A stretch of DNA of 64,000 bases from the NCBI RefSeq assembly GCF_035510375.1, contig NZ_DATKHG010000012.1, one strand, 5' to 3'. Below the pieces are notes generated by a model. It ran no database searches. It worked only from the letters and a program-made list of their open reading frames with translations, and had not been told where the DNA came from. Of this stretch, positions 1-9,166 are shown piece by piece. Each line of letters starts with the position of its first letter. Position 1 is the first letter of the stretch. Made by a program: the position numbers and the translations under genes. This DNA is from Paenibacillus_I sp035510375 (lineage in GTDB: Bacteria > Bacillota > Bacilli > Paenibacillales > Paenibacillaceae).

Positions 1-120
1 CATGCCGTACAATTTGTCCTTGAACGACGGCGGAACGGGCGTTTTGCCCGTTACTTCGGCTACGACCTCCAGGACGGCCTCCACACGGGCTTCATGTTGG
101 TCTTTGGTTACAACCCTCAT
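1..120 (-). CDS. N-terminal part of a protein of unknown function, cut by the window edge
   Basis: Reading the minus strand from ATG at 120-118 gives about 40 residues beginning MRVVTKDQHEARVEAVLEVV and continuing to the window edge without a stop. An AGGAGAG ribosome-binding site lies about 8 bases before the ATG, so the start is well supported. The fragment is acidic and probably helical, with no motif I recognise. The family cannot be named from this much sequence. Confidence 0.6.
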   Translation of the reverse strand, partial: MRVVTKDQHEARVEAVLEVVAEVTGKTPVPPSFKDKLYGM

Positions 121-313
121 TGCGGTTACTCTCCTGTTCGATGGGGATAATGTCGAATTTCGATAATAGCAATCTGTATGTAATGACGGCCGTCGTTCAT
201 TTTAGCACACACATAGGCAGACTACTACGATTATTATAAGATTGTAACCATGTAAAAATTTTCTCATGAGAAAACCTCTACCGGGGCCTCTCGAAGATGA
301 GCGGCCGCGTCAA

Positions 314-358
314 CAAAAACAAGCCGAAGCCGGTTTTTACCGGCATCGGCTTGTTTTG
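314..358 (-). terminator. Rho-independent terminator of the small Cys-rich gene
   Basis: Inverted repeat with arms close to ACAAGCCGATGCCGGT and its complement, separated by a short A/T loop and followed on the minus strand by a T-rich tract. It lies about 25 bases after the stop of the minus-strand gene at 382-645. The near-symmetric flanks could also let it stop plus-strand transcription. Confidence 0.8.
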
Positions 359-381
359 GCGATTGGCGACGCAATGGCGGA

Positions 382-645
382 TTACTGCCCGTTGATTTTC
401 TCGATGGCCGACGCTTCAAGCGAGCTCATATGCCTTTCCATGCACTTGCAGTAGTAATCCTTGCGGCAGATCGGGCACGGGTTGTTCAGGAGACGGTTCA
501 CGTCTTCCAGCTTCCATTTCGGATTTTTGCTCATGAACAGACGAACTTTCGACTGGTCGGGAAGGGTGGCCACGAACTGATACAAGCCGGTTTTCTCGTT
601 TTTGTCAAAAGCTTCAATGTCGACAATGGAGGGGTTGAATGCCAT
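382..645 (-). CDS. Small Cys-rich protein of unknown function
   Basis: Encodes 87 residues. The N-terminal half has a compact alternating pattern (residues 20-40, LYQFVATLPDQSKVRLF). The C-terminal half carries CPICRKDYYCKC, a Cys-x2-Cys-x5-Cys-x-Cys arrangement that looks able to bind a zinc ion; this is inferred from spacing only. AGGTGG lies 10 bases before the ATG and a clear terminator follows the stop, so this is a single-gene unit. I do not recognise a named family. Confidence 0.7.
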   Translation of the reverse strand: MAFNPSIVDIEAFDKNEKTGLYQFVATLPDQSKVRLFMSKNPKWKLEDVNRLLNNPCPICRKDYYCKCMERHMSSLEASAIEKINGQ

Positions 646-852
646 GTGATTTTACCACCTATAATTGGATTTTTGGACTTTGTAAACATATCGGCCGGCA
701 CGAAAGATGTCAAACTTTTGCGGATATATCATTGTATCACGATTTGGCCCGAAAGTGAACGACCGCGCTGTACAGCATTTTACCCGCGTTCGGGTCGAAT
801 ACGACATGAGGGGTGTGCCGGGGCGGACGCCATCAATCGCGGCGGGTAATTC

Positions 853-1698
853 TCAGTGCAGCTTCCGGTATTGCTCGGGAGGCATGCCCACCGTTTTGCG
901 AAACGTGGCGACAAAATGGCTGGCGTCCCGGAAGCCGACCCGTTCGGCGACTTCCCGCACGGTAAGCGACGTCGAGCGGACGAGCAGCTCCTTTGCCTTG
1001 CGGATGCGCAGCCGAATGAAATACGCATAGGGCGACAGCCCGAATGCCTCGTGAAAAAGCGCGTTCAAACGGCGGTTGGACACCTGCAGCACGTCCGCAA
1101 TATCATTCAGGCCCACTCCCGGGTCCGCGTACCGCGTTTCCATCCACTCAACCAGCATGCGCAGCTTGTCGTGCCGTCCGGGCGAGCCGGACGGCTTGCC
1201 GTATTCCGTCGCATACCGGACCAGAGTTATCAAAAAGCGGTAGGCGTCCGAAGAAACCTCAAGGCCGAATACGTCTCCCGTCGTTTCCAGCCGGTTCACT
1301 GCGGCTTCGATCATGCCCGCGTGCGGAGCGCCCCGCTCCCAAGCGAAAGCACTGGAGCCTGTAATGCCGGCGGAAGCAAGGATTGATTCCGCGGCCGGGC
1401 CGCCGAAGGTCAAATAGGCCGTCCGCCACCTTTCCCCGGTAGATTCGTATTCATGGGGAACGCCGGGAAGCAGCAATACGCCGGTGTTCGGCGGCAAAAC
1501 ATACGTTTTGCCCTCAAACCGGATTTCACCCTGGCCGCCTGCCGTTTGCAGCCAATGGTATCGCGGGTAACCGCCCGGACGAACCGTTTTCTCCTGAAGC
1601 GGGTGGCATCCGACGCTCTCCACCGACAGCGGGAGCCGATGCGCGTCGGTCTGCGATATTTCAAAACGGCGGTGAACCTCCTGAACAACGTTCCCCAT
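853..1698 (-). CDS. AraC-family transcriptional regulator
   Basis: About 281 residues from the chosen start. The N-terminal part has the cupin-type sugar-binding fold of AraC regulators (YVLPPNTGVLLLPGVPHEYE, a jelly-roll segment). The last ~100 residues hold two helix-turn-helix motifs: GLNDIADVLQVSNRRLNALF, then TVREVAERVGFRDASHFVATF ending in the typical GMPPEQYRK. An upstream ATG at 1731 is in frame, but the ATG at 1698 has AAGGGAG at proper spacing, so 1698 is preferred. The gene is divergent from the GH42 beta-galactosidase and probably controls it in response to a sugar. That link is inferred from position. Confidence 0.9.
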   Translation of the reverse strand: MGNVVQEVHRRFEISQTDAHRLPLSVESVGCHPLQEKTVRPGGYPRYHWLQTAGGQGEIRFEGKTYVLPPNTGVLLLPGVPHEYESTGERWRTAYLTFGGPAAESILASAGITGSSAFAWERGAPHAGMIEAAVNRLETTGDVFGLEVSSDAYRFLITLVRYATEYGKPSGSPGRHDKLRMLVEWMETRYADPGVGLNDIADVLQVSNRRLNALFHEAFGLSPYAYFIRLRIRKAKELLVRSTSLTVREVAERVGFRDASHFVATFRKTVGMPPEQYRKLH

Positions 1699-1761
1699 TC
1701 GGCGTCGCTCCCTTTCGCGAATATGTGCCATATTCTTATATCACTTCTCTATAATATTATA

Positions 1762-1790
1762 TTTAACTGCCTATGTGTAAGCGCTACAAT
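1762..1790 (+). promoter_or_regulatory. Putative promoter with a cre-like site ahead of the beta-galactosidase
   Basis: TACAAT at 1785-1790 could act as the -10 box, with a weak TTTAAC 17 bases upstream. Overlapping the -10 is TGTAAGCGCTACA (1776-1788), one base short of the palindrome TGTAAGCGCTTACA. It resembles a CcpA catabolite-response element. A cre over the -10 would repress transcription in the presence of glucose. The match is imperfect, so this is a candidate only. Confidence 0.4.
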
Positions 1791-1823
1791 GTAAATAAAT
1801 TCATATAGGGAGGAAGTGCCAAC

Positions 1824-3854
1824 GTGATAAACGACAGGCTTCCGAAAATATGGTACGGCGGCGACTACAATCCCGAGCAGTGGGACGACGCCGAAATATG
1901 GAGCGAGGATATCCGCATGTTCAAGCTGGCGGGAATCGACGTGGCGACTCTTAATGTGTTTTCCTGGGCGCTGAACCAGCCGAACGAGGACACGTATGAC
2001 TTCGCATGGCTGGATGAAACGATCGACCGGCTGTACCGGAACGGCATCTGCACCTGTCTTGCCACAAGCACCGGCGCCCACCCGGCCTGGATGGCGAAGA
2101 AGTATCCGGATGTGCTGCGCGTCGATTACCAAGGCCGCAAGCGCAAATTCGGAGGGCGGCACAACTCGTGCCCGAACAGTCCGACCTACCGCAAATACTC
2201 GCAATTGATCGCCGCCAAGCTGGCCGAGCGCTACAAGGACAACCCGGCGGTCGTCATTTGGCATGTGTCGAACGAATACGGGGGCTATTGCTACTGCGAC
2301 AATTGCGCCGAGGCGTTCCGCCGGTGGCTGCGGGCGCGGTACGGCACGCTGGAGCGTTTGAACAAGGCATGGAACACCCGCTTCTGGGGGCATACGTTCT
2401 ATGACTGGGACGAAGTCGTCGTGCCGAATGAACTGAGCGAGGAGTGGAACGGCAGCCGCACCAATTTCCAGGGCATATCGCTCGATTACCGGAGGTTTCA
2501 GTCCGACAGTCTGCTGGCGTGCTACAAGCTCGAATACGACGCGCTGAAAAAGCATACGCCGCATCTGCCTGTGACGACGAATCTGATGGGAACCTACCGG
2601 GAGTTGGACTATTTCGAGTGGGCGAAGCATATGGACGTCGTCTCCTGGGACAACTATCCGTCCCTGACGACACCGGTCAGCTACACGGCGATGGTTCACG
2701 ATCTGATGCGCGGGCTGAAAAGCGGGCAGCCGTTCATGCTCATGGAGCAAACGCCGAGCCAGCAAAATTGGCAGGCCATCAACGCGCTGAAGCGGCCAGG
2801 CGTCATGCGTTTGTGGAGCTACCAGGCGGTGGCGCGCGGGGCCGACACGGTCATGTTTTTTCAACTCAGGCGATCGGTCGGCGCCTGCGAGAAATATCAC
2901 GGCGCGGTCATCGAGCATGTGGGTCACGAGCGTACCCGCGTGTTCCGCGAATGCGCCGAACTCGGCGGCGAACTGCGCAAGCTTGGCGACAGCCTGCTGG
3001 ACGCGCGGGTGGAGGCGAAGGTCGCCATCGTTTTCGACTGGGAAAACCGCTGGGCCCTTGAGCTGTCGAGCGGACCGACGGTCGAGCTCGATTACGTGAA
3101 TGAGGTGCACAACTATTACGATGCGCTTTTCAAGCAGAACATCCAGGTCGACATGATCGGCACGGACGAGGATCTGGGCCGTTACGACATTGTGATCGCA
3201 CCGGTGCTGTATATGGTGAAGCCGGGATATGCGGCCAAAGTGGAAGCGTTCGTCGCCGCCGGCGGAACATTCCTGACGACGTTTTTCAGCGGCATCGTCA
3301 ACGAGAGCGACATCGTTACGACGGGCGGGTATCCGGGCGAATTGCGTAAGGTGCTCGGCATTTGGGCGGAAGAGATCGACGCGCTTTTTCCCGATCAGCG
3401 GAACCGGATCGTCGTCAAGGGCGGCGTCGGCGGATTTAAAAGCGAATACGAATGCGGCCTGCTCTGCGACCTCGTTCATCTGGAGGGCGCGGAAGCGATC
3501 GCCGAGTACGGCGACGATTTCTACGCGGGCATGCCGGCAGTGACGGTGAATCGGTTCGGGCGGGGCGAAGCCTGGTATGTGGCGACAAGCCCCGACGCCG
3601 CTTTCCTGTGGAGCCTGACGAGCCATCTGTGCGAGAAAAAAGGAATCGAGCCGCTCGTCCGATCGGCCCCTGCCGGACTCGAAGCGTCCCGGCGGACGAA
3701 GGACGGACGTTCGGTCCTGTTCCTGCTCAATCATAATGCCGAAGAGGTATCGGTCGATGTCGGCGACAGGCGGCTGTCGGATTTGCTCACCGGACAGACG
3801 CGGACGGGAACGATAACCGTTCCGGGCAGAGGCGCGGCGATTTTAGGGGAATAA
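1824..3854 (+). CDS. Beta-galactosidase, glycoside hydrolase family 42
   Basis: A 676-residue cytoplasmic enzyme (no signal peptide) that hydrolyses terminal beta-galactosides from oligosaccharides. The start has the family opening KIWYGGDYNPEQW. The acid/base Glu151 sits in HVSNEYG and the nucleophile Glu308 in FMLMEQTPSQQNW. The Cys cluster around 156-161 (CYCDNC) matches the GH42 zinc site. A trimerisation-like alpha/beta domain follows the barrel, then a short beta domain at the end (VLFLLNHNAEEVSV). Length is typical for the family. GGGAGGAAG precedes the ATG. The AraC gene is divergent and a ROK kinase follows, which fits a sugar-utilisation locus. Confidence 0.95.
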   Translation: MINDRLPKIWYGGDYNPEQWDDAEIWSEDIRMFKLAGIDVATLNVFSWALNQPNEDTYDFAWLDETIDRLYRNGICTCLATSTGAHPAWMAKKYPDVLRVDYQGRKRKFGGRHNSCPNSPTYRKYSQLIAAKLAERYKDNPAVVIWHVSNEYGGYCYCDNCAEAFRRWLRARYGTLERLNKAWNTRFWGHTFYDWDEVVVPNELSEEWNGSRTNFQGISLDYRRFQSDSLLACYKLEYDALKKHTPHLPVTTNLMGTYRELDYFEWAKHMDVVSWDNYPSLTTPVSYTAMVHDLMRGLKSGQPFMLMEQTPSQQNWQAINALKRPGVMRLWSYQAVARGADTVMFFQLRRSVGACEKYHGAVIEHVGHERTRVFRECAELGGELRKLGDSLLDARVEAKVAIVFDWENRWALELSSGPTVELDYVNEVHNYYDALFKQNIQVDMIGTDEDLGRYDIVIAPVLYMVKPGYAAKVEAFVAAGGTFLTTFFSGIVNESDIVTTGGYPGELRKVLGIWAEEIDALFPDQRNRIVVKGGVGGFKSEYECGLLCDLVHLEGAEAIAEYGDDFYAGMPAVTVNRFGRGEAWYVATSPDAAFLWSLTSHLCEKKGIEPLVRSAPAGLEASRRTKDGRSVLFLLNHNAEEVSVDVGDRRLSDLLTGQTRTGTITVPGRGAAILGE

Positions 3855-3881
3855 TAATATACTGAGTTCATTAAATCATTG

Positions 3882-3931
3882 TGCGCCCCTCCGGCCGTCC
3901 CGAAACTGACACAGGACACCGGAAGGGGCGT
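3882..3931. terminator. Hairpin between the beta-galactosidase and the ROK kinase
   Basis: Arms CGCCCCTCCGG and CCGGAAGGGGCG can form a strong GC stem around a loop of about 25 bases. The following sequence is only weakly T-rich, so termination efficiency is uncertain. It separates the GH42 gene from a promoter at 3934-3942. Confidence 0.45.
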
Positions 3932-3933
3932 TG

Positions 3934-3942
3934 TGCTATAAT
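3934..3942 (+). promoter_or_regulatory. Extended -10 promoter of the ROK kinase gene
   Basis: TGCTATAAT is a perfect extended -10 (TGnTATAAT). No good -35 box lies 17 bases upstream, which is usual for extended -10 promoters. It starts about 60 bases before the gene, suggesting the kinase is transcribed independently of the beta-galactosidase. Confidence 0.5.
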
Positions 3943-4004
3943 TTTGAAGGTTAAACAATCGGCAAGTACATACATTTATTATGGCGAGTCTGAAGGAGGC
4001 ACTT

Positions 4005-4883
4005 ATGTTGCGTATCGGCGCGATTGAGGCAGGCGGAACGAAATTTGTATGCGGTATCGGCAATGAGAGCGGCGTGATCGAGGATCGTGTCAGTTTCCCG
4101 ACCGAGCAGCCGGAGACCACTCTCCGCAATGTGATCGATTATTTCCAAAACAAACAGGTGGACGCGATCGGCATCGGGACGTTCGGCCCGATCGATATCG
4201 ATCCTTCGAGTCCGACCTACGGGCGCGTCACGACGACGCCGAAGCCGGGTTGGGCAGGCTACGATTTTCTCGGAACCTTGAAACGCGCGTTCGACGTGCC
4301 GTTCGGCTGGGATACCGACGTGAACGCCGCGGCTTTCGGCGAAGCGAAGTGGGGAGCGGCCCAGGGCTTGGACAGCTGCGTTTATTATACGATCGGCACC
4401 GGTATCGGGGTCGGCGTGTACGCCGAAGGCAAGCTCGTGCACGGCCTGCTGCACCCGGAGGGCGGCCACGTCCTGACAAGACGTCATCCGGAAGATCCGT
4501 TTGCGGGAAATTGCCCGTATCACGGCGATTGCCTGGAAGGCATGGCTGCCGGTCCGGCGATCGAGAAGCGCTGGGGGGTCAAGGGCGGAGAGCTTTCGAA
4601 GGATCATCCCGCCTGGGCGATGGAAGCGTTCTATATCGGACAAGCGGTTGCAGGCGTAATCGTGCTGCTGTCGCCGAAGAAAGTTATCCTGGGCGGGGGC
4701 GTCATGCACCAGGAGCAGCTTTTTCCGATGATCCGCGCCGAGGTCCAGCGCAACCTGAACGGCTATGTGGCGCATGAAACGATTCTCTCCGGCATCGATT
4801 CCTATATCGTTCCGCCGGGACTGGGCGACAATGCCGGATTGAGCGGCTCCCTGGCGCTCGGCTTGGCGGCGCTCGGCCGATAA
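4005..4883 (+). CDS. ROK-family fructokinase
   Basis: Predicted to phosphorylate fructose (or a related hexose) with ATP in the cytoplasm. The N-terminus IGAIEAGGTKFVCG is the ROK nucleotide loop, and GTGIGVGVYAEG is the second glycine-rich motif. The zinc site His-x9-Cys-x2-His-x2-Cys type is visible as HPEGGHV followed by CPYHGDCLEG (around residues 150-178). The sequence resembles the GmuE/YdhR fructokinase group of Bacillus; I have not aligned it. An in-frame ATG at 3981 exists, but GAAGGAGGC sits at correct spacing before the ATG at 4005, giving 292 residues. Confidence 0.9.
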   Translation: MLRIGAIEAGGTKFVCGIGNESGVIEDRVSFPTEQPETTLRNVIDYFQNKQVDAIGIGTFGPIDIDPSSPTYGRVTTTPKPGWAGYDFLGTLKRAFDVPFGWDTDVNAAAFGEAKWGAAQGLDSCVYYTIGTGIGVGVYAEGKLVHGLLHPEGGHVLTRRHPEDPFAGNCPYHGDCLEGMAAGPAIEKRWGVKGGELSKDHPAWAMEAFYIGQAVAGVIVLLSPKKVILGGGVMHQEQLFPMIRAEVQRNLNGYVAHETILSGIDSYIVPPGLGDNAGLSGSLALGLAALGR

Positions 4884-4956
4884 GGCTGCTCGCCGCCGCA
4901 GACCGCTCGCAAACAAATCGATCGGCAATCTGTTCATGTAAAGGTTGGGGCTGTCG

Positions 4957-6405
4957 ATGGGCATTCTGCAAAACTTATATACGGCCGTCACCGTTCTCAA
5001 CTTTTTCTTTGCGGCGGCGGTCGTTTTTCTGGAACGGCGCAATGTCGGCGTCACCTGGGCATGGGTGATGGTGCTGTTGTTTTTGCCGGGTGTGGGCTTC
5101 ATCCTGTACCTTATTCTCGGCCAAAATTTGAGCCGCCGCAAAATATACCGCATCAGCGCGGAAAACCGGCTGCGGCTGCAGGCGCTTCAGCGCGCGCAGC
5201 AATTCCGCTTTACCGAGAGCCGGATCGTATTCAACGACCCGGCCATGGCCGATTACCGGGATATGATGTATATGAACCTGATGGGCGGACATGCCTTTTT
5301 TACGCAGGACAATCAGGTGGATATTTTCACGGAAGGCCGGACGAAGTTCGATGCGCTGCTCCGCGATATCGAGCGGGCTGAGAATCACATCCATCTGATG
5401 TATTTCATCATCCGGAACGATGTGTGCGGGCGCAGGCTGATCGAGTCGCTCGCCCTCAAAGCGCTGGACGGCGTTGAAGTGCGGCTGCTCTACGATCATA
5501 TCGGCTGCTCGTCGCTGCCCGACGGCTTTTTCGAGCCGCTTGCGGCGGCGGGCGGGTACGTCGCGGCCTTTTTCCCGTCCCGCATCCGTTATTTGAATTT
5601 GCGCGTCAACTACCGGAATCACCGGAAGCTTGCGATCATCGACGGGAAATACGGCTACGTCGGCGGGCTTAACGTCGGAGACGAATATATGGGGCTTGAT
5701 CCGCGCTTCGGGTTTTGGCGGGACACCCATCTGCGCGTCAGCGGCGGCGCGGTGCTGGAGATGCAGCGCCAGTTCATGCTCGATTGGAATTTGTCCTGCC
5801 CGGCGCGGGCAATCGAGGAGGAGCCCCGCTATTTTCCTCAGCATGCGGGCTTCGGCCAGGTCGGCATGCAGGTGGTCGCCAGCGGACCGGATCAAGAGCT
5901 GGAGCAGATCAAGAACGGCTTCATCAAAATGATTCACGCGGCCAAATCGACCGTGTCGATTCAAACGCCCTATTTCATCCCCGATGAGAGCCTGCTTAAC
6001 GCGATGCGTATCGCCGCCTTGTCCGGCGTGGATGTGCGCATCATGATTCCGAGCAGGCCCGACCACAAAATGGTGTATTGGGCGACGTATTCCTATCTCA
6101 GTGATCTGTTGAAGGCGGGCGTGAAATGTTATCTGTATGAAAAAGGGTTCCTGCACGCGAAGTCGGTTATCGTGGACGGTAAAATCGCTTCCGTGGGCAC
6201 GGCCAATATCGATATCCGCAGCTTCAAGCTCAATTTCGAGGTGAACGCGTTTCTGTTCGATTCCAGGGCGGCCGAGCGGCTGGCGCGCATTTTCGAGGAA
6301 GATATGGCGGAATGCGCCGAGCTTACGCCCGGCCGATATAAGGCAAGGCCGGTTCATATGAAAATACTGGAGTCGTTTGCGCGATTGCTATCACCGATTT
6401 TATGA
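4957..6405 (+). CDS. cls: Cardiolipin synthase
   Basis: Membrane phospholipase-D superfamily enzyme that condenses two phosphatidylglycerols into cardiolipin. Two N-terminal membrane helices (residues ~6-24 and ~34-52) are followed by two PLD domains, each with an HKD motif: NHRKLAIIDGKYGYVGG near residue 222 and LHAKSVIVDGKIASVGT near residue 400. Both catalytic His/Lys/Asp sets are intact and the 482-residue length is standard. A TTG at 4945 is in frame, but the ATG at 4957 has GGGG six bases before it and gives the usual N-terminus. It follows the kinase by about 70 bases; no functional link is evident. Confidence 0.93.
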   Translation: MGILQNLYTAVTVLNFFFAAAVVFLERRNVGVTWAWVMVLLFLPGVGFILYLILGQNLSRRKIYRISAENRLRLQALQRAQQFRFTESRIVFNDPAMADYRDMMYMNLMGGHAFFTQDNQVDIFTEGRTKFDALLRDIERAENHIHLMYFIIRNDVCGRRLIESLALKALDGVEVRLLYDHIGCSSLPDGFFEPLAAAGGYVAAFFPSRIRYLNLRVNYRNHRKLAIIDGKYGYVGGLNVGDEYMGLDPRFGFWRDTHLRVSGGAVLEMQRQFMLDWNLSCPARAIEEEPRYFPQHAGFGQVGMQVVASGPDQELEQIKNGFIKMIHAAKSTVSIQTPYFIPDESLLNAMRIAALSGVDVRIMIPSRPDHKMVYWATYSYLSDLLKAGVKCYLYEKGFLHAKSVIVDGKIASVGTANIDIRSFKLNFEVNAFLFDSRAAERLARIFEEDMAECAELTPGRYKARPVHMKILESFARLLSPIL

Positions 6406-6448
6406 CGGATAATCGAGATAGAAACGAGCAGCGGACGGGGGTGAGCGT

Positions 6449-8740
6449 ATGGAACCGGAATCGGCCATAACGGAGCCGCAACGCAGACGCAGGTTTGCCG
6501 GCTATGTGACCGACCGCCTGTCCGTTACGTTGCGCAACGATACCGCATTGTGGCAGTCCGGTTCATGGGGCACCGGCGCGGCGCTTGCCGGCGGACTTGC
6601 CTTAACCGCGCTCGGTATGCCGACCGGCCTTGGGTTTGCATTCGACGCGGCCGTGGCGATTATACTGGGCGCGATCGGACTGGTGATCGGCGGGGTATTG
6701 ATTGCGGCCCTGTTATCGCTCGCGTGTGTTCCGGCGCCGCGCCTGTTTGCCGGCTGCTGGTTAACCGCCGGGGCGGTAACGTTCGCCATCCTTTATTACG
6801 CGGACATAGGCGTTTGGCTGTCCGTCGTTCTTGCGGTTTTATACGTTAGCGCCGGCGCGTTGGCCGGCATGATGATAGGTCTGCTGCTGAGGCTGAGGCT
6901 AAGGCTGCGGCCGCTTGCCAAGACGGCTGTGTTGGCGGGGGCGGCTGCTCTATGCGTCGCCGTTTTGTACTGGCCATTCGGGGGAAGCGCCCCCGACGCG
7001 GACACCGCGGCTCTCGGCGGCGCGGACGGAGCGGATACGCCGCCTGCCGGCGTATCTCTGCTGAGCGCCGCCGATCCCGGGCTGCCGGGCGGGTTTGAAT
7101 ATACGGCGTTTACTTACGGCAGCGGGACCGACAAACGCCGCAAGGAATTCGCACAGGATGCCGAATTGATTACGCCTTCAGTGGACGCTTCGGCATATAT
7201 AACGAAATGGCCCGAGCTTCGCACCCTTTACTGGGGATTTGACCAGGACGCATTGCCCCTGAACGGGCGCGTCTGGATGCCGCAAGGCGGCGGGACATAT
7301 CCGCTCGTGTTGATCGCGCACGGCAATCATTTGATGGAGGACTGGTCGGACGACGGGTACGAGTACCTGGGCGAGCTGCTCGCCAGCCGCGGTTTCATTG
7401 CGGTATCCGTCGATGAGAACTTCTTGAATTACTCCGTTTGGTCAGGCATACCGAATAACGATATGAAAATGCGTGCCTGGGTGCTGCTGAAGCATCTGCA
7501 GCAAATTAGGGCGTTCAATCTGCAGTCCGGAAACCCGTTCTCCGGCAGGGTCGATCTCGGCAAGGTCGCGCTGATCGGACATTCCCGGGGCGGTCAAGCG
7601 GTCGCCATGGCCGCCGACAGCTCGCGCTGGTTTGCCGGCGATCGAACGCTTGCCGGATTGGAACAGATCAAGATCGAAGCGGTCGTCGCGATCGCGCCGA
7701 CCGACCGCAGCGTCGACAAGAAGTCCGCGTTCCTGCGCGACGTCTATTACTTGACGCTGCAGGGCGCGCGCGACGCGGACGTCAGCAACTTCTACGGCGA
7801 TCAGCAATACATCCGTACGTCCTATTCCGCCGGATCCGAACGTTTCAAAGCTTCCGTCTATATACCGGACGCCAATCACAGCAGGTTTAACACTACCTGG
7901 GGATCATACGACCTGAGCATGCCCGGCGGCCTTTTTCTGAACGTCCGCGGGCTTATGGACCGTGAATCGCAGCTGGACACGGCAAAAACGTACATTTCCG
8001 CTTTTCTGGAGCTTGCGCTGAACGGGAGGAACGGGTATGCCGGTCTGTTCGAGGACGAGCGGACCGGATCGCATTGGCTCGGCGAACAAGGGCTGATTAC
8101 GCGTTATGAGAGCGGACGGATGAAGGTTGTCAGCCGGTTCGAGCAGCCGGGCATCCGTGCGTTGAACGCCGGCGTGACCGCCCGGGCTTTCGGGATGAAG
8201 CGCTGGGCGCACGAGAATGCCTTGAACCGGGACCGCAAGCGGAAAGGGACGGACGGGTTGACCCTGCATTGGGACGGCTCGGGCGCGGCGGCCTACCGTA
8301 TTTCGTTCGACCGGCGCTATTGGGATAATGCGGGCGGAGACGAAATGTCCGCGTTGTCGTTCTCCCTTGCCGATTTGGAAAGGGATCTGCAAGCGGACCG
8401 TGCTGCCGATGCGCCTCCGATTGCCCCGCCTTCCATCGATATTGAGCTCGAAGGCGCAAACGGTGTTTCGGTGAGACTGCCGCTGTCCCGGTTCGAAGCG
8501 TTGCGGCCCTTGCCGCGCGTTGCGTTTACGGTACATCCGCTGCTCGAGCGCCGATTCAACAACGGCAAATTCAAGAGCGCGGTTGAGCCCGTATTCCAGA
8601 CATTCATTGTCCCGTTCGATGCGTTCGTCCGTGTCAAAGAGGGCTTGCTGCAGGGGGGCCTCCGCAGCATCGTCTTCCGCATGGAGGGAGGCCCGGGCAA
8701 AATCATGCTCGACGATATCGGCTTCTATCCGGCTTCCTAG
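6449..8740 (+). CDS. Membrane-anchored alpha/beta-hydrolase of unknown substrate
   Basis: A 763-residue protein with about five hydrophobic segments in residues 40-180, then a large domain probably outside the membrane. The hydrolase core shows LVLIAHGNH (oxyanion region), GHSRGG with the nucleophile Ser near residue 379, and DANHSRF with a candidate catalytic His near 476. These features resemble the PET-hydrolase/chlorophyllase-like fold. About 230 further residues after the hydrolase core look beta-rich and may bind carbohydrate or polymer; this is inference. GGGGGTGAG precedes the ATG. It stands alone between cls and a small gene. Substrate cannot be assigned. Confidence 0.75.
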   Translation: MEPESAITEPQRRRRFAGYVTDRLSVTLRNDTALWQSGSWGTGAALAGGLALTALGMPTGLGFAFDAAVAIILGAIGLVIGGVLIAALLSLACVPAPRLFAGCWLTAGAVTFAILYYADIGVWLSVVLAVLYVSAGALAGMMIGLLLRLRLRLRPLAKTAVLAGAAALCVAVLYWPFGGSAPDADTAALGGADGADTPPAGVSLLSAADPGLPGGFEYTAFTYGSGTDKRRKEFAQDAELITPSVDASAYITKWPELRTLYWGFDQDALPLNGRVWMPQGGGTYPLVLIAHGNHLMEDWSDDGYEYLGELLASRGFIAVSVDENFLNYSVWSGIPNNDMKMRAWVLLKHLQQIRAFNLQSGNPFSGRVDLGKVALIGHSRGGQAVAMAADSSRWFAGDRTLAGLEQIKIEAVVAIAPTDRSVDKKSAFLRDVYYLTLQGARDADVSNFYGDQQYIRTSYSAGSERFKASVYIPDANHSRFNTTWGSYDLSMPGGLFLNVRGLMDRESQLDTAKTYISAFLELALNGRNGYAGLFEDERTGSHWLGEQGLITRYESGRMKVVSRFEQPGIRALNAGVTARAFGMKRWAHENALNRDRKRKGTDGLTLHWDGSGAAAYRISFDRRYWDNAGGDEMSALSFSLADLERDLQADRAADAPPIAPPSIDIELEGANGVSVRLPLSRFEALRPLPRVAFTVHPLLERRFNNGKFKSAVEPVFQTFIVPFDAFVRVKEGLLQGGLRSIVFRMEGGPGKIMLDDIGFYPAS

Positions 8741-8832
8741 ATCATACGCCGTTCCGCCGTCTGTATGGCGCTTCGATTCGTTTCAACCGCCGGCAATTCG
8801 TCCATACTGGTACATAAAAAGGAGTGGGGACG

Positions 8833-9063
8833 ATGCCGATATTGCCGGTGCATGAACGGTTGGCGGAGCTATGGGTGCTGCGGAACAGCCGCGGCTTGAC
8901 GGAGTCCGAGAAAACGGACATGGAGCACTGCCTGGCGGTGAACGCATCCTTCTGCCGGGAGCTCGCCCATCTAAAAAATATGTCGCTTCTCGCCTCCATG
9001 ACGGAGGATACCGATTGGCAGCATGACATATGCAGCCGTATCGAAAGACTTTCGCGCGTGTGA
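8833..9063 (+). CDS. Small helical protein of unknown function
   Basis: Encodes 76 residues starting MPILPVHERLAELWVLRNSR, mostly amphipathic helix, with one Cys near each third of the chain. A GTG nine bases upstream is in frame, but AAAAAGGAGTGGGG is placed correctly for the ATG at 8833. It resembles short hypothetical proteins common in Paenibacillus, possibly the DUF7667 type; that assignment is from memory and uncertain. It lies ahead of the spore coat gene with about 100 bases between. Confidence 0.65.
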   Translation: MPILPVHERLAELWVLRNSRGLTESEKTDMEHCLAVNASFCRELAHLKNMSLLASMTEDTDWQHDICSRIERLSRV

Positions 9064-9166
9064 GCGAACTGGAAAAATATTGCGTATAGCCCTTTGACTG
9101 CCGGATATACTAATGGGCGGGCGCGGGTCGACCGAATCCGACGAGATCACAAGGAGGTTGTACATA

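Noticed and set aside
1749..3734. 661-codon open frame on the minus strand
   Set aside because: It is antisense to the GH42 gene; its composition (many Arg, His, Val, Gln) is the usual reverse shadow of a GC-rich gene, and no family pattern or ribosome-binding site is seen.
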